Of a DNA stretch of 64,000 nt, positions 8,685 through 19,586 are shown piece by piece. The stretch lies in NCBI GenBank assembly GCA_945878135.1, contig CAMDUL010000009.1, positions 25,847 to 89,846 of the forward strand, in the 5' to 3' direction. The position numbers and the translations under genes were made by a program. The first letter of the stretch is position 1. Every line of letters begins with the position of its first letter. Under the pieces are notes generated by a model. The model was not told where the DNA came from. It searched no databases and saw only the letters and a program-made list of their open reading frames with translations. The DNA comes from Chthoniobacter flavus. GTDB taxonomy: Bacteria; Verrucomicrobiota; Verrucomicrobiia; Chthoniobacterales; JACTMZ01.

Positions 8685-10235
8685 TCAACCTTTCGCCGCG
8701 CGCGGCTTCTTCAGGATCCAGTCGTCGTCTGCGATGACGAACTGCAGTTTGCCCCGGTGCAGGGCGAATTCACCGACAAACTCGAAGGTCGACGACTTCG
8801 GATAGGATCGAAGTTTCTGCCGGAGATCCTCGTCGAAAGAGTGCAGGAGGTATTCATCCCCGTCGACTTCGACGGCGAGCGGGCGGAGAGAGGTGATTTT
8901 TCCGCGCGCCCGGTAAATTTGGCCGATGTGCTCGCCGGGATCCGCGGCATAAGCCGGCTTGAACGGCGGGACGCTCTCGGGGTCGAGGTCGTCGATCCCG
9001 CTTTCGATCAGATCCTCGGGAGCGTCGTCCTTGCCCGGGTTGGACAACGCCATGCGCTTGGCGGCATCGCCGTCCGCCACCGTGCGGAATCGCGCGACCA
9101 CCGGGAAATGGTCGCTCCATCCGGCCCCGCGGCCCGCATTGGTCCAGCGGCGCGGCAAGTTGAGCGGACCGACGGTGTTGACCCCCTCGATGATCACCGC
9201 ACCGAAGGAGTTGTCGACGTATTGCACGCCACGGTGGTCGTAAAGACCCGGGGTGATCATGGTCTGCATGAGCGTGCCCCACTCGCCGTCATAGTGGTCC
9301 GCGAAACGTCGCTCCGGGGGCTGTTCGTGCCAGAGATTATACAGCGAGTACCCGGTGGCCGCGGCGGTGGCCTCCTCGTCGCCTTGGGAGCCGAGCACAT
9401 CGTTGACCGCTGTCTTGCCCAGGTGCGGGTTGACCTCCGACTGGTTGTAGTGGCTGTTGAAGTCACCCGTGACAATGACATCGACGGCCGGGTCCTCCGC
9501 AAAAAGCGCGTCGAGCCGGTCGCGCACGGTGCGGGCATTGAGGCGGCGGGCCTGCTCGGCGCCCACGTCGCCGGCGCGGGATTTCCAGTGGTTGACCAAA
9601 ACGGTGAGCGGATGTCCGTCGACGTCGAGGGTGACTTCGAGGATATCGCGTGCATCGGGGGTGGCATGGCTGCGCGTGTCCTTGACCGGGAATTTGCTGA
9701 ACACGGCGTTTTTGTGCGCCTTGCGGTGCACCTTGCTGTCCTTGCTGTCCAAAGCCGCGAGCTCCGGCTGGTCCCGACCGATGACCACTTGGTAACCCTT
9801 CAGACCGCGGTCTTCCAGGTGCTTGAGCAGCAACACTTCGACCGGCAGGCCGCGGATGTCGTCGTCGAGGTCATCGGTCAGCATGCGCTCGACCGTCGTG
9901 TCGCCGTATTTCGCGAGGACCGCCGCGTAGTCCGTGCCGCCGGTCTCCGGGGTGAAATCGATCTCGAATTCATTGAAGCAGACCACCTCCGGTCCGGCGC
10001 CGTCGTTGAATGTCTCGAGCACCCGGCCGACGTTCTGCAGCTTGACCAGCAGCTTGGCCGGCGAGTAGGCGTGCGCGGCATCGGACTCCGCGTAGTCGTC
10101 GAAAATGGCCGCGCCGTCCGCGTCGAAGAGGTTCTCCACATTGTAGGTCAGCACGCTGAATTCTTTGGCCGACGAGGGCAGGGGAGCGGACAGGGCGGCG
10201 GCGAGGACGAGCCGGCCCGCGAGGGTGAACTTCAT
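8685..10235 (-). CDS. Secreted endonuclease/exonuclease/phosphatase-fold protein
   Basis: A 516-residue protein with a cleavable signal peptide (about residues 1-23, ending PSSAKE). The endonuclease/exonuclease/phosphatase fold follows: LTYNVENLFD at the start, VNHWKSR, VTGDFNSH and SDHFPV near residue 380, which together supply the metal and catalytic His/Asp residues of DNase I-like phosphodiesterases. A C-terminal stretch of about 100 residues (from about 405) resembles a small OB-like or nucleic-acid-binding appendage but I do not recognise it. The likely role is extracellular or periplasmic nuclease or phosphodiesterase, perhaps for phosphate or nucleotide scavenging. Substrate is unknown. 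It stands alone between convergent gltA and co-directional ppdK. Confidence 0.85.
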   Translation of the reverse strand: MKFTLAGRLVLAAALSAPLPSSAKEFSVLTYNVENLFDADGAAIFDDYAESDAAHAYSPAKLLVKLQNVGRVLETFNDGAGPEVVCFNEFEIDFTPETGGTDYAAVLAKYGDTTVERMLTDDLDDDIRGLPVEVLLLKHLEDRGLKGYQVVIGRDQPELAALDSKDSKVHRKAHKNAVFSKFPVKDTRSHATPDARDILEVTLDVDGHPLTVLVNHWKSRAGDVGAEQARRLNARTVRDRLDALFAEDPAVDVIVTGDFNSHYNQSEVNPHLGKTAVNDVLGSQGDEEATAAATGYSLYNLWHEQPPERRFADHYDGEWGTLMQTMITPGLYDHRGVQYVDNSFGAVIIEGVNTVGPLNLPRRWTNAGRGAGWSDHFPVVARFRTVADGDAAKRMALSNPGKDDAPEDLIESGIDDLDPESVPPFKPAYAADPGEHIGQIYRARGKITSLRPLAVEVDGDEYLLHSFDEDLRQKLRSYPKSSTFEFVGEFALHRGKLQFVIADDDWILKKPRAAKG

Positions 10236-10271
10236 AGATCCTCACCATGGGCCTCGCGGCCCTTCTCGCGC

Positions 10272-10307
10272 AAATAAAAATCCCGCCCCGCGCGGACGCG
10301 GGACGGG
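10272..10307 (-). terminator. Rho-independent terminator of ppdK
   Basis: An 11-bp stem with one mismatch (10282-10292 with 10297-10307, loop CGGA) is followed on the minus strand by ATTTTTATTT. It sits 28 bases past the ppdK stop. Confidence 0.8.
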
Positions 10308-10335
10308 ACGACGGGAGGGAAATTCCCGGAGGTTT

Positions 10336-13095
<2,760 letters not shown>

Positions 13096-13156
13096 GAGTG
13101 TGGGTAAAATTTGGTTGAGAAAGAACGGAGAGAATTATCCGGCGGGGCGGGCGGTG

Positions 13157-14455
13157 TCAATTTCCACCGCAGATTTCGCGGATACCGGCCCGCAGAGCCG
13201 CCACCGATCGATCCAGTTCCGGTCCGGTGAAGCAGAGCGGCGGCATCAAAACCAGGGTGTCACGGATCGGCCGGGTGAGGAGTCCGTGCCGCCGAGCAGC
13301 CATGCAGATCCTGGCCCCGGTTTCGTCCTGCCAAGGAAACGGCGTGCCGTCGGATCCGGCCACATCGATGCCCGCGATGAATCCGCACTGGCGGATGGCG
13401 GACACGTTCGGCTCCGTGCCGAGTTCAGCGAGCAATTCGGTCAGATGCGCGATCTTCGGCTGAAGTTGCTCCAGCGTCCCTTCCTCCTCGAAGACTTCCA
13501 AGTTGGCCAATGCCGCGGCGCAGCCCAGCGGATTGCCACAGTAGCTGTGCCCGTAAAACAGCGTCTTCATTTCCGCGTAGTCGCCGAGGAATGCTTGAAA
13601 CACTTTCTCCTTGGTCAGCGTGGCAGCCAGCGGCATGGTCCCGCCGCTCAGGCCTTTGGCCAGGGCGATGAAGTCGGGGACAACACCCTCGTGCTCGCAG
13701 GCGAACATCTTCCCGGTGCGTCCGAATCCGGTCATGACTTCGTCGAGAAGGAGAAAAACCCCTTCGCGGTCGCACCACGCCCGCAGATCGCGCAACAACC
13801 CCGGCGGCCAAGTGCGCATGCCGCCCGCGCCCTGGATCATGGGCTCGATGACTATCCCGGCCAAGGGAGCTTTGGTCACTGCGTCGAGCGCGTTCAACGC
13901 GGCCATATCGGCCACCCGGGCGACCGGGAAACTCAGCGGAGCGAAGCGGTCCTGGAACGCCGCGATCCCGCCGAGGCTGGCCGCCCCGGCCGTGTCGCCG
14001 TGGTAGGCATGATCGAAGGCCGCGAAGCGGCAACGCTCCGGATGACCGGTCAGTTGATGGAATTGCACCGCCATCTTCAGCGCCACCTCGATGGCCGTGG
14101 ACCCGTCATCGGAATAGAAAACGCGGGTCAGCGTTTCCCGAGGAAAGAGGGCCACGAGCTTCTCGGCCAGCCGGATGGCCGGTTCGTTGGTCGTCCCGAG
14201 AAAAGAACTGTGCGCCAGTTTTCCCGCCTGGGCGCGGATGGCCGCGATGATTTTCGGATGCGAGTGCCCGTGGATATTCGTCCAGATGGAGCTGTTGCCG
14301 TCCAAGTATTCGCGTCCGTCGCTGTCGATGAGCACGCTTCCGCGCCCCCCGGAAAGGACGAGCGGATCAGATCCGGGCGCACACCAGTCGCGCATCTGGG
14401 TGAACGGGTGCCAGAGGTGCTGCTTGTCGGCGGCCTGCAATTCGCTGGTGCGCAT
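13157..14455 (-). CDS. bioA: Adenosylmethionine-8-amino-7-oxononanoate aminotransferase
   Basis: PLP-dependent aminotransferase that makes 7,8-diaminopelargonate from KAPA, using S-adenosylmethionine as amino donor, in biotin synthesis. The 432-residue protein has the BioA-specific HLWHPFTQM near the N-terminus, the DEVMTGFGRTG cofactor motif, and the Schiff-base lysine K267 in LAKGLSGGT. The ATG at 14455 gives the standard N-terminus; extending to an in-frame ATG at 14596 would add 47 residues with no family match and run into the divergent mlaE start. No other bio gene is in the window. Confidence 0.95.
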   Translation of the reverse strand: MRTSELQAADKQHLWHPFTQMRDWCAPGSDPLVLSGGRGSVLIDSDGREYLDGNSSIWTNIHGHSHPKIIAAIRAQAGKLAHSSFLGTTNEPAIRLAEKLVALFPRETLTRVFYSDDGSTAIEVALKMAVQFHQLTGHPERCRFAAFDHAYHGDTAGAASLGGIAAFQDRFAPLSFPVARVADMAALNALDAVTKAPLAGIVIEPMIQGAGGMRTWPPGLLRDLRAWCDREGVFLLLDEVMTGFGRTGKMFACEHEGVVPDFIALAKGLSGGTMPLAATLTKEKVFQAFLGDYAEMKTLFYGHSYCGNPLGCAAALANLEVFEEEGTLEQLQPKIAHLTELLAELGTEPNVSAIRQCGFIAGIDVAGSDGTPFPWQDETGARICMAARRHGLLTRPIRDTLVLMPPLCFTGPELDRSVAALRAGIREICGGN

Positions 14456-14601
14456 TGCGCGCCAGCATAGTCCGGGACAAGCCGGTGGAAAGCGCTTCCG
14501 CGGCGACACGGGATGCGAGGTGTGTTGGCGGCAGGTGACCGGGGACCAGCGCACGGAACGGTCTTTCCATGACCGGCTCCCTTGTGCCATAGCCATGGGA
14601 C

Positions 14602-15378
14602 GTGGTCGCGAGTCTTGGCAGTTACACCATCGGGCGGGTGAGGGGATTGGGCGGCTTCGCTCTCTTCATCGCCCGTTCCCTTGGCGCCGTCTTCTCCACG
14701 CGGCGACTTCCCGCGCGGATCGGCCGCGCCGTCTACGAGCAGGGCTTCCGCTGCCTGCCGGTCATTCTCATCGTCGGCATGTTCACCGGACTGGTTCTCG
14801 GCCTGCAGGGCTACTACGTGCTCAACCGCTTCGGATCGGAGGGCCTGCTCGGCGCCTTGGTTTCCTTGAGTCTGGTCCGGGAAATGGCGCCCGTCCTCGC
14901 CGCACTGATGCTCGTCGGGCAGGCCGGTTCCGCTCTCGCCGCGGAGTTGGGAATCCAGCGCAACTCCGAGCAGATTGTCGCCCTTGATACAATGGGCATC
15001 GACAGCCACGGCTATCTTGTCACCCCGCGCCTGCTCGCCGCTCTTTTTGTCTTTCCGGCGCAGACCGCGCTGTTCGTCGCGGTCGGCCTGTGGGGCGGCA
15101 GCCTTTCCGGCTCGCTGCTTCTCGGAGTCGACCCGGGTATCTACTGGTCATCGGTCCACCGCGCCGTGGAGGCCGAGGATGTGCGCGAGTGCCTGATCAA
15201 AGCGCTGACCTTCGGCGCCCTGACCATCGGCATCTGCGCGTATCAGGGATTCCATGCCCACCGCATCCGTCGGGCCACCGGGGCGCGCGCGGTCAGCGCG
15301 GCCACGACCAAGGCAGTGGTCATCTCCAGCATCGCGGTGCTGGCCGCGGATTATGTCATCACTTCGTTCCTGGTCTGA
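14602..15378 (+). CDS. mlaE: Phospholipid ABC transporter permease MlaE
   Basis: Inner-membrane permease of the Mla system, which moves phospholipids between inner and outer membranes. The 258-residue protein has the MlaE-family core: FTGLVLGLQGYYVL, the conserved SLVREMAPVLAALMLVGQAG block and about five membrane helices. It starts at GTG 14602; the ATG at 14595 is out of frame. It opens a five-gene run (mlaE-F-D-C-A) and overlaps or nearly touches each partner. No MlaB STAS-domain gene is present in the run. Confidence 0.94.
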   Translation: MVASLGSYTIGRVRGLGGFALFIARSLGAVFSTRRLPARIGRAVYEQGFRCLPVILIVGMFTGLVLGLQGYYVLNRFGSEGLLGALVSLSLVREMAPVLAALMLVGQAGSALAAELGIQRNSEQIVALDTMGIDSHGYLVTPRLLAALFVFPAQTALFVAVGLWGGSLSGSLLLGVDPGIYWSSVHRAVEAEDVRECLIKALTFGALTIGICAYQGFHAHRIRRATGARAVSAATTKAVVISSIAVLAADYVITSFLV

Positions 15379-15382
15379 CGCG

Positions 15383-16192
15383 ATGACGAGCCCGAAGACA
15401 GGACCGCTTTTGCGGGTCGGGGGATTGCGCAAGGCATTCGACGAACGTGTTGTCCTCCGCGACGTGGGCTTCGCCGTCGAGCGCGGGAGTATTTTCACCG
15501 TGCTCGGTCCGAGTGGCGCGGGAAAATCGGTTCTTTTGAAGTGTCTCGCCGGCGTGGAGCAACCGGACGGCGGCACGGTCTTGTTCGAAAGCCAGCCGCT
15601 CGATTTCCGCGACCGCGCCATGCGCGAATCGTTCCGTCGCCGGTGCAGCTTTCTTTTCCAGGGCAACGCGCTTTTCGATTCCCTGACCGCTCTGCAGAAT
15701 GTGGCCTTGCCGCTCGAGCAGACCACGCCGCTTTCGCGCGGCGAAATCAACCGGCGCGCCATGGAGGCGTTGCGGCAGCTGGAATTGGATGATCATGCGG
15801 ACCGCTTCCCCGGGATGCTTTCCGGCGGGATGCAAAAGCGGCTCGCGCTGGCCCGGGCCATTGTCACCCATCCGGAAATGGTTTTCTTCGATGAGCCCAC
15901 GGCCGGGCTCGACCCTCTGCGGCGCAACGCGGTTTTCGCCATGATCGCCAAATACCAGGCGGTGTTCGGGTTCACCGCCTTGATTGTCACCCACGATGTG
16001 GTCGAAGCGCTGGCCGCCAGCTCCGTGGTCGCCCTGCTCCACGAGGGAGAAATCTGCTTTGCCGGCCGTCCGGAAGAGTTTGCCGCCTCCGGCCATCCGG
16101 TGGTTCAATCTTTCCGCGACAGCCCCGCGGCCTTGCGTTCGACCCTGGATGCCATGCGCAGGGGCGGTGCTTTGACGGAGGAAAAAGAATGA
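15383..16192 (+). CDS. mlaF: Phospholipid ABC transporter ATPase MlaF
   Basis: Cytoplasmic ATPase that powers the Mla phospholipid transporter. The 269-residue protein has Walker A GPSGAGKS, signature LSGGMQKR, Walker B MVFFDEPTAGLDP and the H-loop IVTHD. LSGGMQKR with methionine and lysine is typical of the MCE-linked ATPases. The ATG at 15383 begins 4 bases after the mlaE stop, and the gene end overlaps the mlaD start by 4 bases. Confidence 0.94.
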   Translation: MTSPKTGPLLRVGGLRKAFDERVVLRDVGFAVERGSIFTVLGPSGAGKSVLLKCLAGVEQPDGGTVLFESQPLDFRDRAMRESFRRRCSFLFQGNALFDSLTALQNVALPLEQTTPLSRGEINRRAMEALRQLELDDHADRFPGMLSGGMQKRLALARAIVTHPEMVFFDEPTAGLDPLRRNAVFAMIAKYQAVFGFTALIVTHDVVEALAASSVVALLHEGEICFAGRPEEFAASGHPVVQSFRDSPAALRSTLDAMRRGGALTEEKE

Positions 16193-16692
16193 GAGACAAG
16201 AAACTCGAACTCGGCGTGGGGGCCTTCATGCTCCTCGGCTTGGCCGCGCTCGTTTACCTCACGGTGAAACTCGGGGCGGGGGAATTCGTCGGTGGCGATA
16301 CCTACCGGGTCGAGGCGCGCTTCGCCAACACCGGCGGTCTCAGCCAAGGGGCCACCGTCATGCTGGCCGGGGTCATTGTCGGGCGCGTGGAGGGGATCCG
16401 GCTCGACGAGGCCGACTACAGCGCAATCGTCGACCTGCGCATCCGTTCGGAGGTGCGGCTGCCGTCGGACACCATGGCCTCGATCAAGACGTCGGGTCTC
16501 ATCGGCGACAAATACATTGCGCTTGCGCCGGGGGCGGAAGAGGAGTTTCTTGAACCCTCCGCCCGCATCATCATGACCGAGTCTGCCGTCGAACTTGAGT
16601 CCCTGATCAGCAAGATGGCGTTCGGCAGCGTGAACGAAGCCGAGGCCGGCTCTCCGCAGGAGGCGGCGGCAACTCCCGTCCCTGCACCATGA
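16189..16692 (+). CDS. mlaD: MCE-domain phospholipid-binding protein MlaD
   Basis: Periplasmic lipid-binding ring subunit anchored by one N-terminal helix. The 167-residue protein has the anchor (about residues 7-27), then a single MCE domain (about 38-117) with the characteristic GLSQGATVMLAGVIVGRVEGI and SLIGDKYI-like SGLIGDKYIAL. It starts inside the mlaF stop (ATGA overlap) and ends the same way at mlaC, which implies translational coupling. The short C-terminal tail after residue 135 is rich in Glu/Ala/Pro. Confidence 0.95.
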   Translation: MRDKKLELGVGAFMLLGLAALVYLTVKLGAGEFVGGDTYRVEARFANTGGLSQGATVMLAGVIVGRVEGIRLDEADYSAIVDLRIRSEVRLPSDTMASIKTSGLIGDKYIALAPGAEEEFLEPSARIIMTESAVELESLISKMAFGSVNEAEAGSPQEAAATPVPAP

Positions 16693-17261
16693 AACTCCTG
16701 TCCCTCCTCCTCGGCTCCGCCATGGTGCTGGGCGCGCCGGCGCGGGCCGCGGGCGATGCCGAGTCCAGCCTGCGCGAGGGAATGAGTGAGGTCCTTGCGG
16801 TGGCCGAAGGGGCGAAGGGCGGGCGTACGATGGCCGACCGGCTCCAGCCGATCCTCGAAAAGCGTATTTGCTTCGAGTCAATGACCCGCCGCGCCGTCGG
16901 CCCCGGTTGGCGTCAGTTCACCCCCTCGCAGCAAGAAGAAGCCACCAAGCTGTTCACCAAGCTGATCATCCGCAGCTACAGCAGCAAGTTCACTCCCGGA
17001 CAGCGGCCCGAGGTGAATTATTTGAAGGGCACATCGCCGGCGCCGGGCAAGATCGAGATCCCCACCACGATACTCTACAAGGGCAGTCGCTACAGCATCG
17101 TCTACCGCATGGAAAACCGCGGACGCTGGCTGGTCACCGACATCCTGGCCGAAGGCGTCAGTCTCGTGGCCAACTACCGCGCCCAATTCGACGGGCTCTA
17201 CAAAAAAGGCGGCGCCACGGCCGTGCTCGACTCGCTCCGGCAATCCGTGGCCCGGACTTGA
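16689..17261 (+). CDS. mlaC: Periplasmic phospholipid-binding protein MlaC
   Basis: Soluble periplasmic shuttle that carries phospholipid between the MlaFED complex and the outer-membrane MlaA. The 190-residue protein has a signal peptide (about residues 1-20, ending APARAAG) and the MlaC/Tol-Pal-Ttg2D core with FESMTRRAVGPGW, LIIRSYSSKF and WLVTDILAEGVSLVANYRAQF. It overlaps mlaD by 4 bases at its start and mlaA by 1 base at its end (TGATG). Confidence 0.93.
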   Translation: MKLLSLLLGSAMVLGAPARAAGDAESSLREGMSEVLAVAEGAKGGRTMADRLQPILEKRICFESMTRRAVGPGWRQFTPSQQEEATKLFTKLIIRSYSSKFTPGQRPEVNYLKGTSPAPGKIEIPTTILYKGSRYSIVYRMENRGRWLVTDILAEGVSLVANYRAQFDGLYKKGGATAVLDSLRQSVART

Positions 17262-18037
17262 TGAAACTTTTTCTTCCCACCCTGGCTTGCGCCGCGCTGG
17301 TGTTCTCCGCCGGTTGCGCGGGGCAAGCCGGGGAAAACGCACCCGGCGCCGCTGCGCCGACGGGCAAAGCAGTCGCGTCCGGCGGGGCCGATGCCGATTG
17401 GGACGAGGTGGCCGAGGTCAAGGTCCACGATCCCATCGAACCGGTGAATCGCGGCTTATTCTGGTTCAATCACCAACTCTACACTTACGTGGCCAAGCCT
17501 TTCTCCAAGGCCTACAAGTTTGTTTTCCCGCAGCCGGTGCGCCATGGCATCCGCAATGCTTATGACAATATCCGTTTCCCGGTTCGCCTGGTGAATCACA
17601 CCCTGCAGGGGCGCCTCGACCGCAGTGCCAAGGAAACCGGCAAGTTCTTGGTCAACACCACCGCGGGCGTGGGTGGAATCATGAAGCCCTCCGAAAAAAT
17701 CCCCGCGCTGGCCGACTTGCCGTCGGCCGACACCGGCCAGACCTTCGCCAAATGGGGCGTGCCGCACGGCCCCTATGTCGTTTTGCCGGTCCTCGGCCCG
17801 AGCAGTTGCCGCGATGCAGTCGGCACCGCCGGCGACACCGCGCTCAATCCCATTTCCTGGCTCACCTTCGTGTTCGGCGGCGCGGCCTGGACCACGGGGG
17901 TCTCGGCGCCTTCCGGGACGCACAGTTTGCCCGACCGGATGGACACCTACGATCTGGCCACCAAGGACGCCGTTGATCCCTACGTCTCCGCGCGCACCGG
18001 CTACATCCAATACCGCAACGCCGCGGCCCGGCGCTAA
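17261..18037 (+). CDS. mlaA: Outer-membrane lipoprotein MlaA (VacJ)
   Basis: Outer-membrane lipoprotein that removes misplaced phospholipid from the outer leaflet and passes it to MlaC. The 258-residue protein has a lipobox (FSAGC), the VacJ signature DPIEPVNRGLFWFNHQLYTY, then FLVNTTAGVGGIMKPS and TFAKWGVPHGPYVVLPVLGP. In Enterobacteria mlaA is unlinked to the rest of the system; here it closes the operon, coupled to mlaC by a TGATG overlap. The stop overlaps by 4 bases the end of a convergent small gene. Confidence 0.95.
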   Translation: MKLFLPTLACAALVFSAGCAGQAGENAPGAAAPTGKAVASGGADADWDEVAEVKVHDPIEPVNRGLFWFNHQLYTYVAKPFSKAYKFVFPQPVRHGIRNAYDNIRFPVRLVNHTLQGRLDRSAKETGKFLVNTTAGVGGIMKPSEKIPALADLPSADTGQTFAKWGVPHGPYVVLPVLGPSSCRDAVGTAGDTALNPISWLTFVFGGAAWTTGVSAPSGTHSLPDRMDTYDLATKDAVDPYVSARTGYIQYRNAAARR

Positions 18038-18291
18038 CCCGCGGACGGTTCAGCCAGCATCCGGTCGGCCAGCAGGACATCCTCGTGCGAAGCGCGCCGG
18101 CGCTGGTATTTGCGCCAGAGAATCTCCCTCAATTCCTCGAGATCCGGACGCTCCGGGGTTTCGTGATAGGTCCACTCGGCCTCGTGTTTCAACTTCGACT
18201 GCAATTTCCACCGCCCCTGGTTTTTGACCGCACGCACCTCGCGCTTCTCGCCATCCTCCGTGCGGCGGGTCCAAGCGTGCAGATTGCGCAT
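18034..18291 (-). CDS. Small charged hypothetical protein
   Basis: An 85-residue protein I cannot assign. It is highly charged, with an N-terminal beta-like part (RTEDGEKREVRAVKNQGRWK) and a helical C-terminal part (about residues 48-80) rich in Glu/Arg/Leu. It has no signal peptide, membrane segment or cysteine. The amino-acid pattern looks like a real globular protein and not a shadow, and no larger ORF competes for this stretch. It converges on mlaA with a 4-base overlap of the two ends. Confidence 0.6.
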   Translation of the reverse strand: MRNLHAWTRRTEDGEKREVRAVKNQGRWKLQSKLKHEAEWTYHETPERPDLEELREILWRKYQRRRASHEDVLLADRMLAEPSAG

Positions 18292-18737
18292 GAGCAGATT
18301 GAGGAGAGGGCGCGGATTTTTGGCAAGGAGGATTGACGGATTTCTCCAACGACATTATCACGGAATCGCGTTCTTTTGCATGACAAGCATCCGGATCCGT
18401 CCGGGTGAGACCGATGGGCAGACCAAGGGAAGGCCGTGAGATCCGGCCACAGTTGCGCTGCGGTATCCGGTAACAATCCTTCATCCCGCGTCAGCGGGAG
18501 CAAAGCCAGTCCGACCCGTGTCGGGCGAAGGCGAGGGGAGAGGCGAGCGCCACGGCGCTCACAGACCGGGAGTCCGAATATCTTCCTGCCCATCCTCGAC
18601 GCGCACGCGGCCGGGTGGCCGCGGGCGAAAAATCTTCATCGCAAGAAATGAAGCGTGCGGGAGTGGTCTTTGCTGATCGTTTCCACGCGGAACGCCTCAT
18701 CAAGGTCTCTCTTGCCACCAAAACAAGAAGACAACTG
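18292..18737. other. 446-base gap with clustered inverted repeats
   Basis: I see no gene here. The left part (18292-18480) has no structure I can name. The middle holds three short inverted repeats, listed separately. The right part, just before the secreted-protein gene, is purine-rich with AAACAAGAAGACAACTG directly before the ATG at 18738. A promoter for that gene should lie in 18600-18720, but I cannot place it with confidence. Confidence 0.5.
18485..18560. repeat. Cluster of three short inverted repeats (REP-like)
   Basis: Three hairpins follow one another: CCCGC-GTCA-GCGGG (18485-18498), CCGAC-CCGT-GTCGG (18511-18524) and GAGCGCC-AC-GGCGCTC (18545-18560). They are separated by purine-rich spacers. 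The spacing and GC-rich stems resemble intergenic REP elements. No second copy is seen in this window, so the repeat family is not proven. Confidence 0.45.
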
Positions 18738-19586
18738 ATGAAAAAATGGTTCGTGGCGCTGCTCGCGCTGCCAATGCCGGGTTTGCCGGCGCAGCCCCGG
18801 GTCGACAACTTCGACCAGATCCAATACTGGGTCGGCTCGGGCCAAAACCGCGCCGCGCTTGTTCTCCAGTGGAATGACGGACGGAATCCCGTTTCGCTCG
18901 CTTGGGGTTACCGGTGGGATGGTGCCGCCACCGGGCTCGACATGCTTCGCGCCGTCGCCGGGAGCACGCAAACCGATGATCCGGCCGGGGACCCGGTGGA
19001 TTCCGGGGCGGGAGCCGACAGCCGCTTGAGACTCGGCTTGGTGCAATACAGCTTCGGGCTCTCCGTTTTGTCCCTCGAGTATTCCCCGGGCGAAGGCGCC
19101 GTGCGGACCCAAAGCGATTGGTTCAACGGTTACTGGGAGTATCTCCTCCGCGGAGGCAACTTCGAGTATTACGACTGGTCGGCGGGCGACATGGCTCTCT
19201 ATGACGTTGCCGGTTCGAGCAGCTATTCTCCGGACGCTTGGACCTCGGCCCCGATTGGCGCGGGCGATCGGCCGTTGATCGACGGCGCATGGGACGCCTA
19301 CAGCTTTGCTTCCGATTTCGATACCCGGCCCGTCGGGCAACCCGTCGCCGCCGGGTTGCCGTTGCCCGCCACGTCTTGCCTCATGGACGGGGGCAAGCCC
19401 GCGGTTTCGGTTCTCACCCAAACCAACTTCCTCTACCGGCTGGAATACAGTGACAGTCCGGGAGGCCCGTGGGCCCCCGTGGGAGACAGCGAGCCCGGCA
19501 CGGGCGGGGAAATGATCTTTGTCGACGAAACCGCGGAACTCCCGCCGCAGCGATTCTACCGCATCGCGGTGAGCCAGGCCCCATGA
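18738..19586 (+). CDS. Secreted protein with WVGxG/WGYRWDG domain
   Basis: A 282-residue exported protein with a signal peptide (MKKWFVALLALPMPGLPAQP). The mature part begins with the WVGSGQNRAALVLQWNDG and LAWGYRWDG signatures. That domain is common in secreted, often surface-sorted proteins of Verrucomicrobiota and relatives, with unknown function. Its later part (LLRGGNFEYYDWS, LIDGAWDAYSF) matches the same domain. The last 65 residues (about 218-282, NFLYRLEYSDSPGGPW to FYRIAV) look like the small beta-sandwich module that ends many secreted proteins in this group. There is no PEP-CTERM anchor. The stop overlaps the pseudopilin start by 4 bases, so the two are probably co-translated. Confidence 0.75.
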   Translation: MKKWFVALLALPMPGLPAQPRVDNFDQIQYWVGSGQNRAALVLQWNDGRNPVSLAWGYRWDGAATGLDMLRAVAGSTQTDDPAGDPVDSGAGADSRLRLGLVQYSFGLSVLSLEYSPGEGAVRTQSDWFNGYWEYLLRGGNFEYYDWSAGDMALYDVAGSSSYSPDAWTSAPIGAGDRPLIDGAWDAYSFASDFDTRPVGQPVAAGLPLPATSCLMDGGKPAVSVLTQTNFLYRLEYSDSPGGPWAPVGDSEPGTGGEMIFVDETAELPPQRFYRIAVSQAP

